Source: Barthelona sp. PCE
Taxonomy: Eukaryota > Metamonada: BaSk clade
NCBI GenBank assembly: GCA_040285745.1
Contig: JAUFOR010000008.1
Span: forward strand, 1,302,001-1,366,000
DNA: 64,000 nt
Direction of reading: 5' to 3'
In this document: in pieces, positions 48,611 to 57,202 of the stretch
How the letters are laid out: each line of letters begins with the position of its first letter
How positions within the stretch are numbered: the stretch's first letter is position 1
The notes under the pieces: generated by a model
Seen by the model: only the letters and a program-made list of their open reading frames with translations
Told to the model about the DNA's origin: nothing
Databases searched by the model: none
Translations under genes and position numbers: made by a program

Positions 48611-48873
48611 AGTGAGTAAGGTTAAAAAGTTAAGAACACCATGGAGTACAGTACAAACGCTGAAATCCATCAATTTTGCCGGTTTCCAGTGTATGTATTT
48701 GTAGAATATATCGATAAAATGTATCAGAAGCTGTGTAATATATACAGGTTGCTATATTGTTTATTTCTGAACATTTAACTAAGTGGAATTACTATCAAAC
48801 ATCTATTAAACGGGTCAAAACGACTTATAACTGTATAAGTCGAAAAAATAATTTGTTTGTGATTTTTTCCCTC

Positions 48874-49179
48874 ATGCCACCAAAGAAAGTAATATCCCGG
48901 GCAAATATTGAGGCTCATTTTGGAAAGCCACGCGCGGACGCAGCAAAAGCTTTAGGGGTTAGCGTTTCAACGCTTCGGAAGCGCTGCAGGGAATATGGTA
49001 TCAAAGTTTGGCCTTACACCAGAGCAGATATCGATCAGCCAAGGCCAAACAACAACGCTCACGTGTTAGAACCTCTTAATACAACGATAAATCAACAAGT
49101 TCTAGATTTACTATGTGAAATTTATCCTCATCTATATGATAATACAGGACTACATCACTTCAGTGGCATGCCTATGTGA
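48874..49179 (+). CDS. Small RWP-RK domain protein (putative transcription factor)
   Basis: A 101-residue protein almost entirely made of an RWP-RK domain. The helices span ISRANIEAHFGKPRADAAKALGVSVSTLRKRCREYGIKVWP (about residues 7-47), with the DNA-reading 'STLRKRCREYGI' helix. The usual R-W-P-x-R-K end is replaced by K-V-W-P followed by YTRAD. RWP-RK proteins regulate nitrogen responses and gametogenesis in plants and algae and occur in Dictyostelium and other protists. The frame extends upstream without an ATG. The chosen ATG sits inside TTTTTTCCCTCATG, so the 5' leader may be very short or absent. Its end overlaps the convergent hydrolase gene by 8 nt. Confidence 0.82.
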   Translation: MPPKKVISRANIEAHFGKPRADAAKALGVSVSTLRKRCREYGIKVWPYTRADIDQPRPNNNAHVLEPLNTTINQQVLDLLCEIYPHLYDNTGLHHFSGMPM

Positions 49180-50410
49180 ATAGCTGGTTAAAAACAGCAG
49201 TGTTGAAAGCTCTTCTCAAACCGTTAACACTTCCACGATCTTTCGGGTAAACACGGTTTGTTAGAAGACTGGTGCAAATCCTGTACTTTGGAGAGCAGCA
49301 AATCTGAGTGCCAGTGTATCCAAGATGTAAGAATGTAGTTGTATCGTGATTACCTAATTCGCCACACGTTCCACCAACCGTTGATGTATCCCATCCAAGC
49401 GCTCTGCTGGATCCAGCGGGTTCGTTTCTACGTCTAATAAAGAAGTCGAGGGTGGTCTTGTTGAATAAACGATGTTGACCATTGAGATCTACCAAAAGTT
49501 TGGTAATTTCTCTTGCTGTGGTGAAAAAACCTGCATGTCCTAACCAACCACCAGCGACAAAGGCATTTCCATCGCTGACTGGGCCCTGCATCTGACCACG
49601 GAAAGTGTAGTACCATGTGGGAGCGGTATATTTATAAAAAGCTGGATCGATCTGTAGAGCGCTTCTTTCCATACTTAAAAATTCAATAATGTACTTACGT
49701 ACATATGCCTCATAGTAACAGAGGAGGTTTGACGTGCAACCCTCTCTGAAATCAGAGGAAGACACAAGATTATTTTCTTTTGCTACTTGTCCAACGACAA
49801 AGGCCATTGTCATCATGGAAATATCAGAGTATTTGAATACCTCTCCGGGGCGCCACTTAAGCTTCATGTGCATCACTGCGTTGTAAATCTTGTCTTGACA
49901 TGTATATACCATTGAGGGATCTTTGTTAACGACTTGAGGGCAAGCAAATGTGTTAGACCAAAATTCTGGGACTGGGTCGGGGTAGAAACCAGCGTTGTGC
50001 AGCAGGCAGTTCTCAATTGTGATTGAGGCCTTACCATTATCACCGAATTCTGGCAATATTTTATAAACAGGGGTTGTAACATCAAAGTATCCCTTTTCGT
50101 AAAGTTGTGCAATGGCCGTTGTGGTCATCGAGACCTTTGTAACGCTTGCCATATCGAAAATCGTGTCAATTGTCATGGGGGGATTTTGTCCAGGGTTGCG
50201 TGGTGCCGGTTCACCATATGTAAAAGATCCCTGAGCCGATTGGACAGTTACTAGTTTGTTGTTCTTATCGTAGTGAGCAACAGACCATGCAGCACCAGGA
50301 GTCACGCGTTTGTCTATATATTGCTGGATAACTGAGTCAATTGCTGTAGGATCAAGTGCTACGCACACGGCAAGTATGCAAAATATGAAAGTGAGTAAAA
50401 AAGAATGCAT
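49172..50410 (-). CDS. Secreted serine beta-lactamase-fold hydrolase (class C/LACTB-like, family S12)
   Basis: A 412-residue protein with a signal peptide (about 1-19). The three active-site elements of the penicillin-binding-protein/class C beta-lactamase fold are visible: S89-V-T-K92 (SxxK), Y194-S-D196 (YxN-like, with Asp for Asn) and H292-A-G294 (KTG equivalent). Eukaryotic members act on peptides or esters rather than antibiotics, and several are lysosomal or secreted. Substrate is unknown here. A TTTTTTTCACGC element lies about 10 nt upstream of the ATG. A bacterial origin is possible for this family, but codon use does not look foreign. Confidence 0.88.
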   Translation of the reverse strand: MHSFLLTFIFCILAVCVALDPTAIDSVIQQYIDKRVTPGAAWSVAHYDKNNKLVTVQSAQGSFTYGEPAPRNPGQNPPMTIDTIFDMASVTKVSMTTTAIAQLYEKGYFDVTTPVYKILPEFGDNGKASITIENCLLHNAGFYPDPVPEFWSNTFACPQVVNKDPSMVYTCQDKIYNAVMHMKLKWRPGEVFKYSDISMMTMAFVVGQVAKENNLVSSSDFREGCTSNLLCYYEAYVRKYIIEFLSMERSALQIDPAFYKYTAPTWYYTFRGQMQGPVSDGNAFVAGGWLGHAGFFTTAREITKLLVDLNGQHRLFNKTTLDFFIRRRNEPAGSSRALGWDTSTVGGTCGELGNHDTTTFLHLGYTGTQICCSPKYRICTSLLTNRVYPKDRGSVNGLRRAFNTAVFNQLFT

Positions 50411-50694
50411 GTTAAGCGTGAAAAAAAGTACTTCACTTTTATTGTTTCTGTTTGATTTTTAGGTTCTTTCTGCTTGCTTTCTTTGGTTAATATGCTCAGT
50501 AAAGCGCTGATGTCGATATTAAACAGGAAATATTGTTAAGAATGGATACAGAAGAGCAACTTAGTGTTGAAGCATAATTTGAAATAAAAAGGTGGGTCGG
50601 TGTGGGATTCTATACCACTTAATGCTTGATGTACACAGAACATTGTGCTGAATTTCGGCTTCTTAGTTTCTTTCCTATTCTTGGCGCACATCAC

Positions 50695-51120
50695 ATGAAG
50701 AACCTCTGTATCAGTGAAAACGGGGCATCGATCGTTGATTATAGCTCACAGTACCACCACGAGAGTCGTGTGAGCAACTTGTTATTAAGAGAATCAAATC
50801 TCGTGTGGTTCAGCGATATTGAAGCTCTTCCACCCCACTACGTCACCTTTAAGTTGGACGAGGTGCACAAAATCAGTCGAGTGGGCATCTTTTTGCATGG
50901 AGAAAGCAATCAAAATCCGGCACATATTGAATTTCAGCTTAGCGAGGATAATGAGAACTGGACTTCCATTGTCAACGAGCCTATTGAGCACAGACAAGGT
51001 GATTTCTTTTATGATTTGCCCAATATCTCTTCACAGTACGTTAAATTGATTGTGCATTCAAACTTTGGTGGAAGTGGTATTTTCATCTCCAAAGTGTACG
51101 CTTTTGCTTCACTTGAATAA
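50695..51120 (+). CDS. Discoidin (F5/8 type C)-like domain protein
   Basis: A 141-residue single-domain protein. The pattern HYVTFKLDEVHKISRVGIFLHGES, then IEFQLSEDNENWTSIV, and finally SSQYVKLIVHSNFGG is the strand order of the galactose-binding/F5-8 type C jelly roll. Small stand-alone cytosolic versions exist, such as NR2C2AP and IFT25. No signal peptide is seen with this start. An upstream ATG at 50629 would add 22 residues. The ATCACATG arrangement at 50690-50697 favours the start used here. AATAAA overlaps the stop. Ligand and role are unknown. Confidence 0.75.
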   Translation: MKNLCISENGASIVDYSSQYHHESRVSNLLLRESNLVWFSDIEALPPHYVTFKLDEVHKISRVGIFLHGESNQNPAHIEFQLSEDNENWTSIVNEPIEHRQGDFFYDLPNISSQYVKLIVHSNFGGSGIFISKVYAFASLE

Positions 51121-51457
51121 TAAAGCTCTGTTTTTTGTATTTATTTCATATGCAGGTTATCTATATCCTATATTGTGCACTTTACATAAGATATTTTGGG
51201 CATATGCATGTTTTTCTTGTAAGATGATCGTTATTTGTACTATTTTATAAGCAGAAATTTTGTGCAAAAAACTTTCTTACCTTGTTTAAAATTAAGAAGA
51301 AGTTTATATCAAAACACACGTGTGTTTTGTGTATATTGGTACGTGTTCTAGGGGAAAAACTTTTTGAATGTAAGAGAGGGCAATATTTTGTTTTGCTTCC
51401 AATTTAACTTTATTTGTAATTTATTATATCGAAAGAGGGTTAATGCAGTTTAAATTT
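51121..51457. other. Intergenic region with a perfect palindrome
   Basis: AT-rich DNA between two convergent genes. Apart from the palindrome at 51310-51329, nothing is recognised. Confidence 0.5.
51310..51329. repeat. Perfect 20-bp palindrome CAAAACACACGTGTGTTTTG
   Basis: Every base is matched by its reverse complement and the centre is CACGTG. It lies between convergent genes, so it is not an obvious promoter. It could form a cruciform or serve as a dimeric protein-binding site. Confidence 0.7.
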
Positions 51458-52372
51458 CTAAAACATAGCACCAATACCACTCTGATCAACGGATGAAGAT
51501 TTGTACTCGTAGTCGTTTTTTCTCTCTTGCCAAAATTCAGAAACTCGATCACTCAGCGCTGATCCACTCGAACCGCAGCACTCTAGAACAGGGAGATGGT
51601 GCTCAATGGCGAAATCTCGAAGATACCTCATTTCTTCAGCTATTCTGGAGATATCAACGTATTCAGTTTCATGTGCAGGTAGCTCCCTTTGCATTCTAAG
51701 CTCCTTGTTGCGCTTTGCATTCATTGTAAGAGCTACAACAAGGATCTCTTCACGATCAGCAGTGTTGTGGATGATCCTGTGCAATGTTGGATATGTTTTC
51801 TCGATTGAGTGAGAGTTTTGTGCAATATCTGAATAGATTATGGGAAGATTAAGGACTTTATAGCCTCGACATGCAAGATGCATACTGATGGATGTTTTCC
51901 CAACCTTAGATGGTCCTAAAAGCACAATATCTGACTGAAAGAAGTCAAATTCTCCTGTTCTTTGTCCGTCATCGTGCTTAATGAAGAATTCAAGGTTTTC
52001 TGATGTCAAATACTGTATTTCTTCAAGTGACAGACAGACCATTGAATGAACTCTCCCAATTCCAATGATTTGCGAACTAATCTCGCTATGGGGGGAATAG
52101 ACGACGATGTTCTTGTTCCAAGGGTTTAAATCATGACAAGAAGTCAGTTTTTGGAGTATAGTTGAAGGGTTCGCAGTTATTTTTCTAACATCGAGATATT
52201 GCAGGTTTTCAAGGTCTGTGAATAGAACAGGGACATCCACATCCACAAATATGAAGATGAACATGGAGAAGAGGGATGATATACCGTTAGCCACTTTTAT
52301 GATTTTATTTAAGGATAACCAAGAATTCACGTTTTTGGAATTAATATGGTGAGTTAGGTACCCAACATACAT
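51458..52372 (-). CDS. Pyruvate,phosphate dikinase regulatory protein homologue (DUF299/PSRP kinase-phosphorylase)
   Basis: A 304-residue protein. The C-terminal two-thirds follows the DUF299 (PSRP/PpsR) family: FFIKHDDGQ then SDIVLLGPSKVGKTSISMHLACRGYKVLNLPII, corresponding to the HDDG and P-loop-like 'GVSRTSKTP' region. VVALTMNAKRNKELRMQRE and YVDISRIAEEMRYL equal the 'GLTi.p..L..iR..R' and 'Y.d...i..El' blocks. These bifunctional enzymes phosphorylate PPDK or PEP synthase on a Thr using ADP and remove it by phosphorolysis. The presence of a homologue suggests PPi-dependent glycolysis through PPDK. The catalytic loop reads PSKVGKT, not VSRT/SKT, and the first 60 residues are unlike the family. 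Confidence 0.75.
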   Translation of the reverse strand: MYVGYLTHHINSKNVNSWLSLNKIIKVANGISSLFSMFIFIFVDVDVPVLFTDLENLQYLDVRKITANPSTILQKLTSCHDLNPWNKNIVVYSPHSEISSQIIGIGRVHSMVCLSLEEIQYLTSENLEFFIKHDDGQRTGEFDFFQSDIVLLGPSKVGKTSISMHLACRGYKVLNLPIIYSDIAQNSHSIEKTYPTLHRIIHNTADREEILVVALTMNAKRNKELRMQRELPAHETEYVDISRIAEEMRYLRDFAIEHHLPVLECCGSSGSALSDRVSEFWQERKNDYEYKSSSVDQSGIGAMF

Positions 52373-52405
52373 GTAAATGGTGTTTATAGATATTTACAAA
52401 ATTTT

Positions 52406-55400
52406 TTAAACGTGTGGTCTGCTCACAAAAAGAAGAATAGAAGTGCACAAAAGAACTGTGGTGAGCAGGATGTAATGCTGTCCGACCGCTAACGCAATGA
52501 AATATACTGAAAAATTAAATACAAATGTAAAAACAAGGGTTTTTGGCTTTTTGATATAAGTGGCACACAAGAAGAGAACGGGGAGCAGCAAGAAAAGGTA
52601 AGAGGGTGCCTGTGCAGACATACTGAGCTCAGCAGAGGCGAGGGATGGAGTGGTTGCGCAGAAGAAAACATTCAACTGAACAAGAAAAGCATAGCACAAC
52701 TGTTGAACAAAAGATTGCGATTTTCCGCGCTTTTGAGCGAACCAAAGGATCAGAGCAGCGAGGTGCAGCGTGACACACACCCATAACAGGGGACCTGAAA
52801 CGCGGAGAGTCAGGAGATTAAGAACGTCAAAGCGAGCACCGAGGAAAGGGAGCACATAGCACACAAGCATGATGAGGCCCGCGCCCTCAGCACGCTTCAA
52901 AGCTGCGGCAATCGTGGAAATTGCAGCAATTGAGATCAACGAAATGAAGAAATTGGAATAATTGGTTTTTGCACACATAAACGCATAGCCAACGTGGCCG
53001 TCGTCGCACACAGAGCAAAGATACCCGGTGGAGTTGCGGCACCTATCTCCATTGCAGTTGACAGTGGGACAAATAACAGCTTTCATAAACGAACCCTCAA
53101 GGTAGTGGTCTGGACTTGCGTACTGTATCACACCGCTGGAACACCGCACTGTTTCATCGCACGGAACGCATAAACCTTCTTCGATACGTGTTCCTTCAGA
53201 GCAGAAGCAGGCGTTAATATCAGAACTGCCTTCCACTGAAGTTTTGGAGAGCGGACATTCAGCACACGGTTCATTTCCGATCTCATTCTTATACGTTCCT
53301 GGGCCACACACGACGCATTCGTCTGATATCAGCGAAAGTGTGTGCCCAACATTGCACTTGCAACTTCCCTCAGTATACGATGATTTTTGAGAGCATGTTA
53401 CGTTACCGATAGTGAAAACGTTAGATATGAGACTCGTGTTCGACACGAATCGCACCTCTATGAAGTCATTTGGCTCCACCAAAAGAGGCGGGAACGTGTA
53501 GGCACCGTTTTCGCTGTATGTGAATGTTGTGTTGTAAAGTGAGATGCCACCAACAAGAGCAGTGAGTTCAATGGTATCGCGAACAGCCGCACCACTGTAG
53601 TCTGTGAAATTAAGTTCTAGAATTAGATCAAACCCAACAGCAGCCTGAACGACTCTTGTATTGAATGAGTAAACGGTTGGTTCGAAGCTGATGGTATGCG
53701 TGGCATTATATGGGCCCAGCGCTACCGTGACACCGACATCCTGCGTGGGGTCAGCGACAGTTAAGGTTTTAGTGGTGTCGTTATAAACACACCCACTATG
53801 TGCATTACATGACACTTGTGCTGGTCCTGTTTTTCCACCATACGCATCAGCACAGTCGATATCAACTATTGTTGTTGCGTTTGGAAGGAAAAATTCGTCT
53901 TTTTGAGGTTTAAAACTGCAGGAAACAGTTTGACCAACGAGAACTTCGAGATATCCAGTTTCGGACACGCCATCAGCAGAAAAGATAAGCTGATGTGTCC
54001 CGTGCGCTTTGGGTATCGGTATCCACACTAGATCAGAGACCACGTTGCGACGGATACCATCAACAAATACAAACGGAACTGTGATGACATGGCGACGGAT
54101 GTTGAGGAACACGCACCTCAAAAGAGCTGATTCCCTGTCGATAGATACTCCACCGGAAATAAGCGGTACGATCTCTGTCGGCTGATCGTAAAGATGACCG
54201 TGAAGCTCAAGCTCAACTAATGAGTTGCACTCGTTATTGAACTCAACGGTGACCGATTCGGCAGCGTAACGATGATTCAGAAAGACAACACAAACTGTTT
54301 GGTAGCGCAATCCTGACACATAATCCTCGCACACAACTTCATCTCCGCTGTAAACAAACGTATACTCGTCGTCAAAAGTGAGAGACACAGACGGTGTGCA
54401 CACGTCGTTCATGAAAAAGAGAGTGTTTTCGACATACACAGGCTCAGCAACACTAACAATGTGTGCTGTGGCCGCATACAGCCCGTCGCAGCGCTTTCTG
54501 CTGTTTATACGCGGATCGTCTGCTGTGAATGGCAGGTACCTAATGTAAGGCATTGAGAGGATATCGCTGAACACCTCAACACTTGTTGGCAGAGAGCTGT
54601 TGTAGCACAGCTCGGACTGGGGCATTGTTATCGTAAGGAGCACGGGATGTGTGTAATACTGACCGGCTGTTGTCGATAGCTGAATCCTATACACCCCAGC
54701 GGTGACAAAGTTGCACTGTGCTTCCATTTCAAAGGTGACGCGGCACTCGACTGTTGCGTCGCTTGTGATGACACTAAGTCCATCGAATACATCTAGGTCT
54801 GTTCCCTCGAGGGTGAAGCCCTTTTGTGTAAGGAACATTCTCTGTGGCGATACAGACAATAATATAGGTTTCACAACGACACACACCTCAATTTCGATGC
54901 TAGAGGCGAATGAAGATACAGTGAGTGTTGTGTTTTGCTTCAAGCGAGAGGTGATCTGGACCGACTGAGAGTCCAGCTTTGCTACTGTAGCATTCGGCAT
55001 TGAGAAGCTTAGAATGTCCATTGGTAGTGGCTCAGCGAACCGCACAACTGAAGTGTGAACCGCATCGTATGGCACTCTTTGGACAGAAATGGGTTTCGCA
55101 TCAACTCGGGTGAATTCCAGTGTTTTACCAATAGGTTCTGCAGATACTGTGCTTCCAGAGCCACTAACGACAATGCAGCTGTTGTTTTGTGATGTGAAAG
55201 GACAGACATCACCAAGATCGTTGGTGAAAACGAGGGCATCAAACGGTAGGTTTTCGCCACAGAGTAAAACTTTAAAAGTATCGTCTAGAACTATGTACTC
55301 CTGTTGATAATCAAGAGAAAATCCAGAAACAGTGCCTGCAGCCTGTGTTATATCATCGCAGACTAAATCAGCAAGTATATCTTCTGAATCAATGGCCACA

Positions 55401-57202
55401 TCGCAGGAAATTCTAGTTCCCGATTCAGAAACAGCGCAGAGCGTGGTTGTGTTGCCCATGCGAAGGAGGGTGACGGAACACGAGTCCCAGTTTCTGCCTT
55501 CCCATTCCACCGTTGTGAGCGATCCGCGGTTGGCAAAATGAGTCTTGCTTAAAACGAATAGCTGTACGAATGACACGGGGAGCGTTACACGTTGGCCCAC
55601 GGTATACTCGATGCTGAGCACGGATGACTCCGTGACTGCGACTTTATCTGTCGAGACAATAAACCCGCCATCAACATACGCTGAAAACGGCACGTTATCC
55701 AGTAGAACAACTGCTGCGTCAAGATTTGCATTTTCGAGTTGGATGGGAGGCAACGTTGTCTCGTCCGCATACATGACCTTCTGAGGTGAGACGCCAAACA
55801 CAAGTACCTCTCTGTTGAGACTGAGCCAGTCCCCGTCTTGTTTCATGATTGCAGCGTTGAACATACCAGTTGGGAGTGAAACATCGCACTCGAAGACACT
55901 TATCTCGTGAAGATCACGACAGGGCACCTGAATCGAAAAATGTAAACTTGTTAACTTCAGTTTTGGCTGCAGGGCTAGTGGAAGTTGTTCAAAACCAATG
56001 GTAAGAGTCGAAGTATCCTTTAACTCTGTACTGGGAATCTCTGTTGGATGAATAGTTGGGAGGAAGGCGTATGAAACCGAAACGGGGTTGCTTGTTTGAC
56101 CATCGACGTTCACTGTCAGAGCGAATGTTTCGGTTAACAGCGTAGCACTTGATCTGCACATGGCCAGGGGTGGCGGAGGAAGGTTAAGTGTCGCGCTGGT
56201 GTGCGATATCACAGTTACAGGAACAGTTGCTTCCCAGCCGGAAGCTGCATAAAGATGAGCTGAGGCAAGCTCTCCTGATGGGCCGAAATTATTACCAGTA
56301 AGGCGAACCGCTGTGGATGAGAAGCAAACACCAGACACACGGGAGTGTATGAATGGAGGTTGATAACCGATAGTATAATCACTCGTGTATACTGAGCCAA
56401 CCTCAACAGAGTAGTCGATGGTTGCACCGGTTCCCTCCATTACACTCACCATCAGCTCATTGGGGCTCACCACTTTGTTTAGCTGCATCTTATCCGAAGC
56501 TAACGTAGTTGCGCCTGGGAACGCCAGCGATCCAAGAAAGTCACCATAAACAAACACGACATCACCTGCTGTTGCAACCAATGGCGGATTAAACGCCATG
56601 ATGACAGGTGCAGGTGGTGATACTGTGATAACGGTCCCATATACTGTGATTGCCGCATGACCGATGCATTCAGAAATCGTAACTTTGAGATTGTGTCTTG
56701 ATAAGATCAACTCAAAAGCAACAGTGGACGAGTTGGTCGCTGATGCCACCTCGCAGCCGCCGTTGTATTCTGCGCTGATGGGGATAAGCTCAGTCTGAGG
56801 CAATTGTGTCAGTTCGATCGATGTGATACCGAGAGACGGCGGTGGAAGCACAACACTACGCTCGTAGCAGTATGCGTCATAGCAGATATCCAGAGATATC
56901 TCATCGTGGGCACAGCTGTCAACTGGAAGGGTGGTTGTGATGTCTGTATCTTGCCACGATGAAACAACTACCTCTACGCCATTGATGCGGAGAACAAACG
57001 AGGCACTATCAAATGTCACAGGTGACAGCAGATCGGTTCCTCTTATCACCAGAGCTATTCCTGTGACTTCTGCTCCAGTGATGGTAGGCGGTGTTCGTGA
57101 TACAAACTCGAAGACTCCCTGGCTCTCACCTTTGTTCTTGAACTCAATAGTGTGGTTATAACCGTAGAAAGAAGAAAAGCGTAGACCGGCTGTCGTTTCC
57201 AG
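52406..57202 (-). CDS. Giant surface protein, C-terminal part (IPT/TIG domains, GCC repeats, polytopic membrane end)
   Basis: An open frame of about 1599 codons that has no ATG near its 5' end. The frame opens after a TGA at 57203-57205, and its first complete IPT-like domain (PPTITGAEVTGIALVIRG) is already under way, so it must be the continuation of the upstream frame. It contains several IPT/TIG-like immunoglobulin folds (for example PPLVATAGDVVFVYG, PPFIHSRVSGVCFSSTAVRLTGNNFGP). Then come cysteine-rich GCC2/GCC3-type repeats (CVVCGPGTYKNEIGNEPCAECP, CLCSVCDDGHVG-like) and about six to seven transmembrane helices ending at SRPHV. An adhesin or surface receptor role is inferred. Confidence 0.82.
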   Translation of the reverse strand: METTAGLRFSSFYGYNHTIEFKNKGESQGVFEFVSRTPPTITGAEVTGIALVIRGTDLLSPVTFDSASFVLRINGVEVVVSSWQDTDITTTLPVDSCAHDEISLDICYDAYCYERSVVLPPPSLGITSIELTQLPQTELIPISAEYNGGCEVASATNSSTVAFELILSRHNLKVTISECIGHAAITVYGTVITVSPPAPVIMAFNPPLVATAGDVVFVYGDFLGSLAFPGATTLASDKMQLNKVVSPNELMVSVMEGTGATIDYSVEVGSVYTSDYTIGYQPPFIHSRVSGVCFSSTAVRLTGNNFGPSGELASAHLYAASGWEATVPVTVISHTSATLNLPPPPLAMCRSSATLLTETFALTVNVDGQTSNPVSVSYAFLPTIHPTEIPSTELKDTSTLTIGFEQLPLALQPKLKLTSLHFSIQVPCRDLHEISVFECDVSLPTGMFNAAIMKQDGDWLSLNREVLVFGVSPQKVMYADETTLPPIQLENANLDAAVVLLDNVPFSAYVDGGFIVSTDKVAVTESSVLSIEYTVGQRVTLPVSFVQLFVLSKTHFANRGSLTTVEWEGRNWDSCSVTLLRMGNTTTLCAVSESGTRISCDVAIDSEDILADLVCDDITQAAGTVSGFSLDYQQEYIVLDDTFKVLLCGENLPFDALVFTNDLGDVCPFTSQNNSCIVVSGSGSTVSAEPIGKTLEFTRVDAKPISVQRVPYDAVHTSVVRFAEPLPMDILSFSMPNATVAKLDSQSVQITSRLKQNTTLTVSSFASSIEIEVCVVVKPILLSVSPQRMFLTQKGFTLEGTDLDVFDGLSVITSDATVECRVTFEMEAQCNFVTAGVYRIQLSTTAGQYYTHPVLLTITMPQSELCYNSSLPTSVEVFSDILSMPYIRYLPFTADDPRINSRKRCDGLYAATAHIVSVAEPVYVENTLFFMNDVCTPSVSLTFDDEYTFVYSGDEVVCEDYVSGLRYQTVCVVFLNHRYAAESVTVEFNNECNSLVELELHGHLYDQPTEIVPLISGGVSIDRESALLRCVFLNIRRHVITVPFVFVDGIRRNVVSDLVWIPIPKAHGTHQLIFSADGVSETGYLEVLVGQTVSCSFKPQKDEFFLPNATTIVDIDCADAYGGKTGPAQVSCNAHSGCVYNDTTKTLTVADPTQDVGVTVALGPYNATHTISFEPTVYSFNTRVVQAAVGFDLILELNFTDYSGAAVRDTIELTALVGGISLYNTTFTYSENGAYTFPPLLVEPNDFIEVRFVSNTSLISNVFTIGNVTCSQKSSYTEGSCKCNVGHTLSLISDECVVCGPGTYKNEIGNEPCAECPLSKTSVEGSSDINACFCSEGTRIEEGLCVPCDETVRCSSGVIQYASPDHYLEGSFMKAVICPTVNCNGDRCRNSTGYLCSVCDDGHVGYAFMCAKTNYSNFFISLISIAAISTIAAALKRAEGAGLIMLVCYVLPFLGARFDVLNLLTLRVSGPLLWVCVTLHLAALILWFAQKRGKSQSFVQQLCYAFLVQLNVFFCATTPSLASAELSMSAQAPSYLFLLLPVLFLCATYIKKPKTLVFTFVFNFSVYFIALAVGQHYILLTTVLLCTSILLFVSRPHV

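Noticed and set aside
48757-48873. Upstream extension of the RWP-RK frame
   Set aside because: Starts at TTG and has no methionine before 48874. The domain begins just after the chosen ATG.
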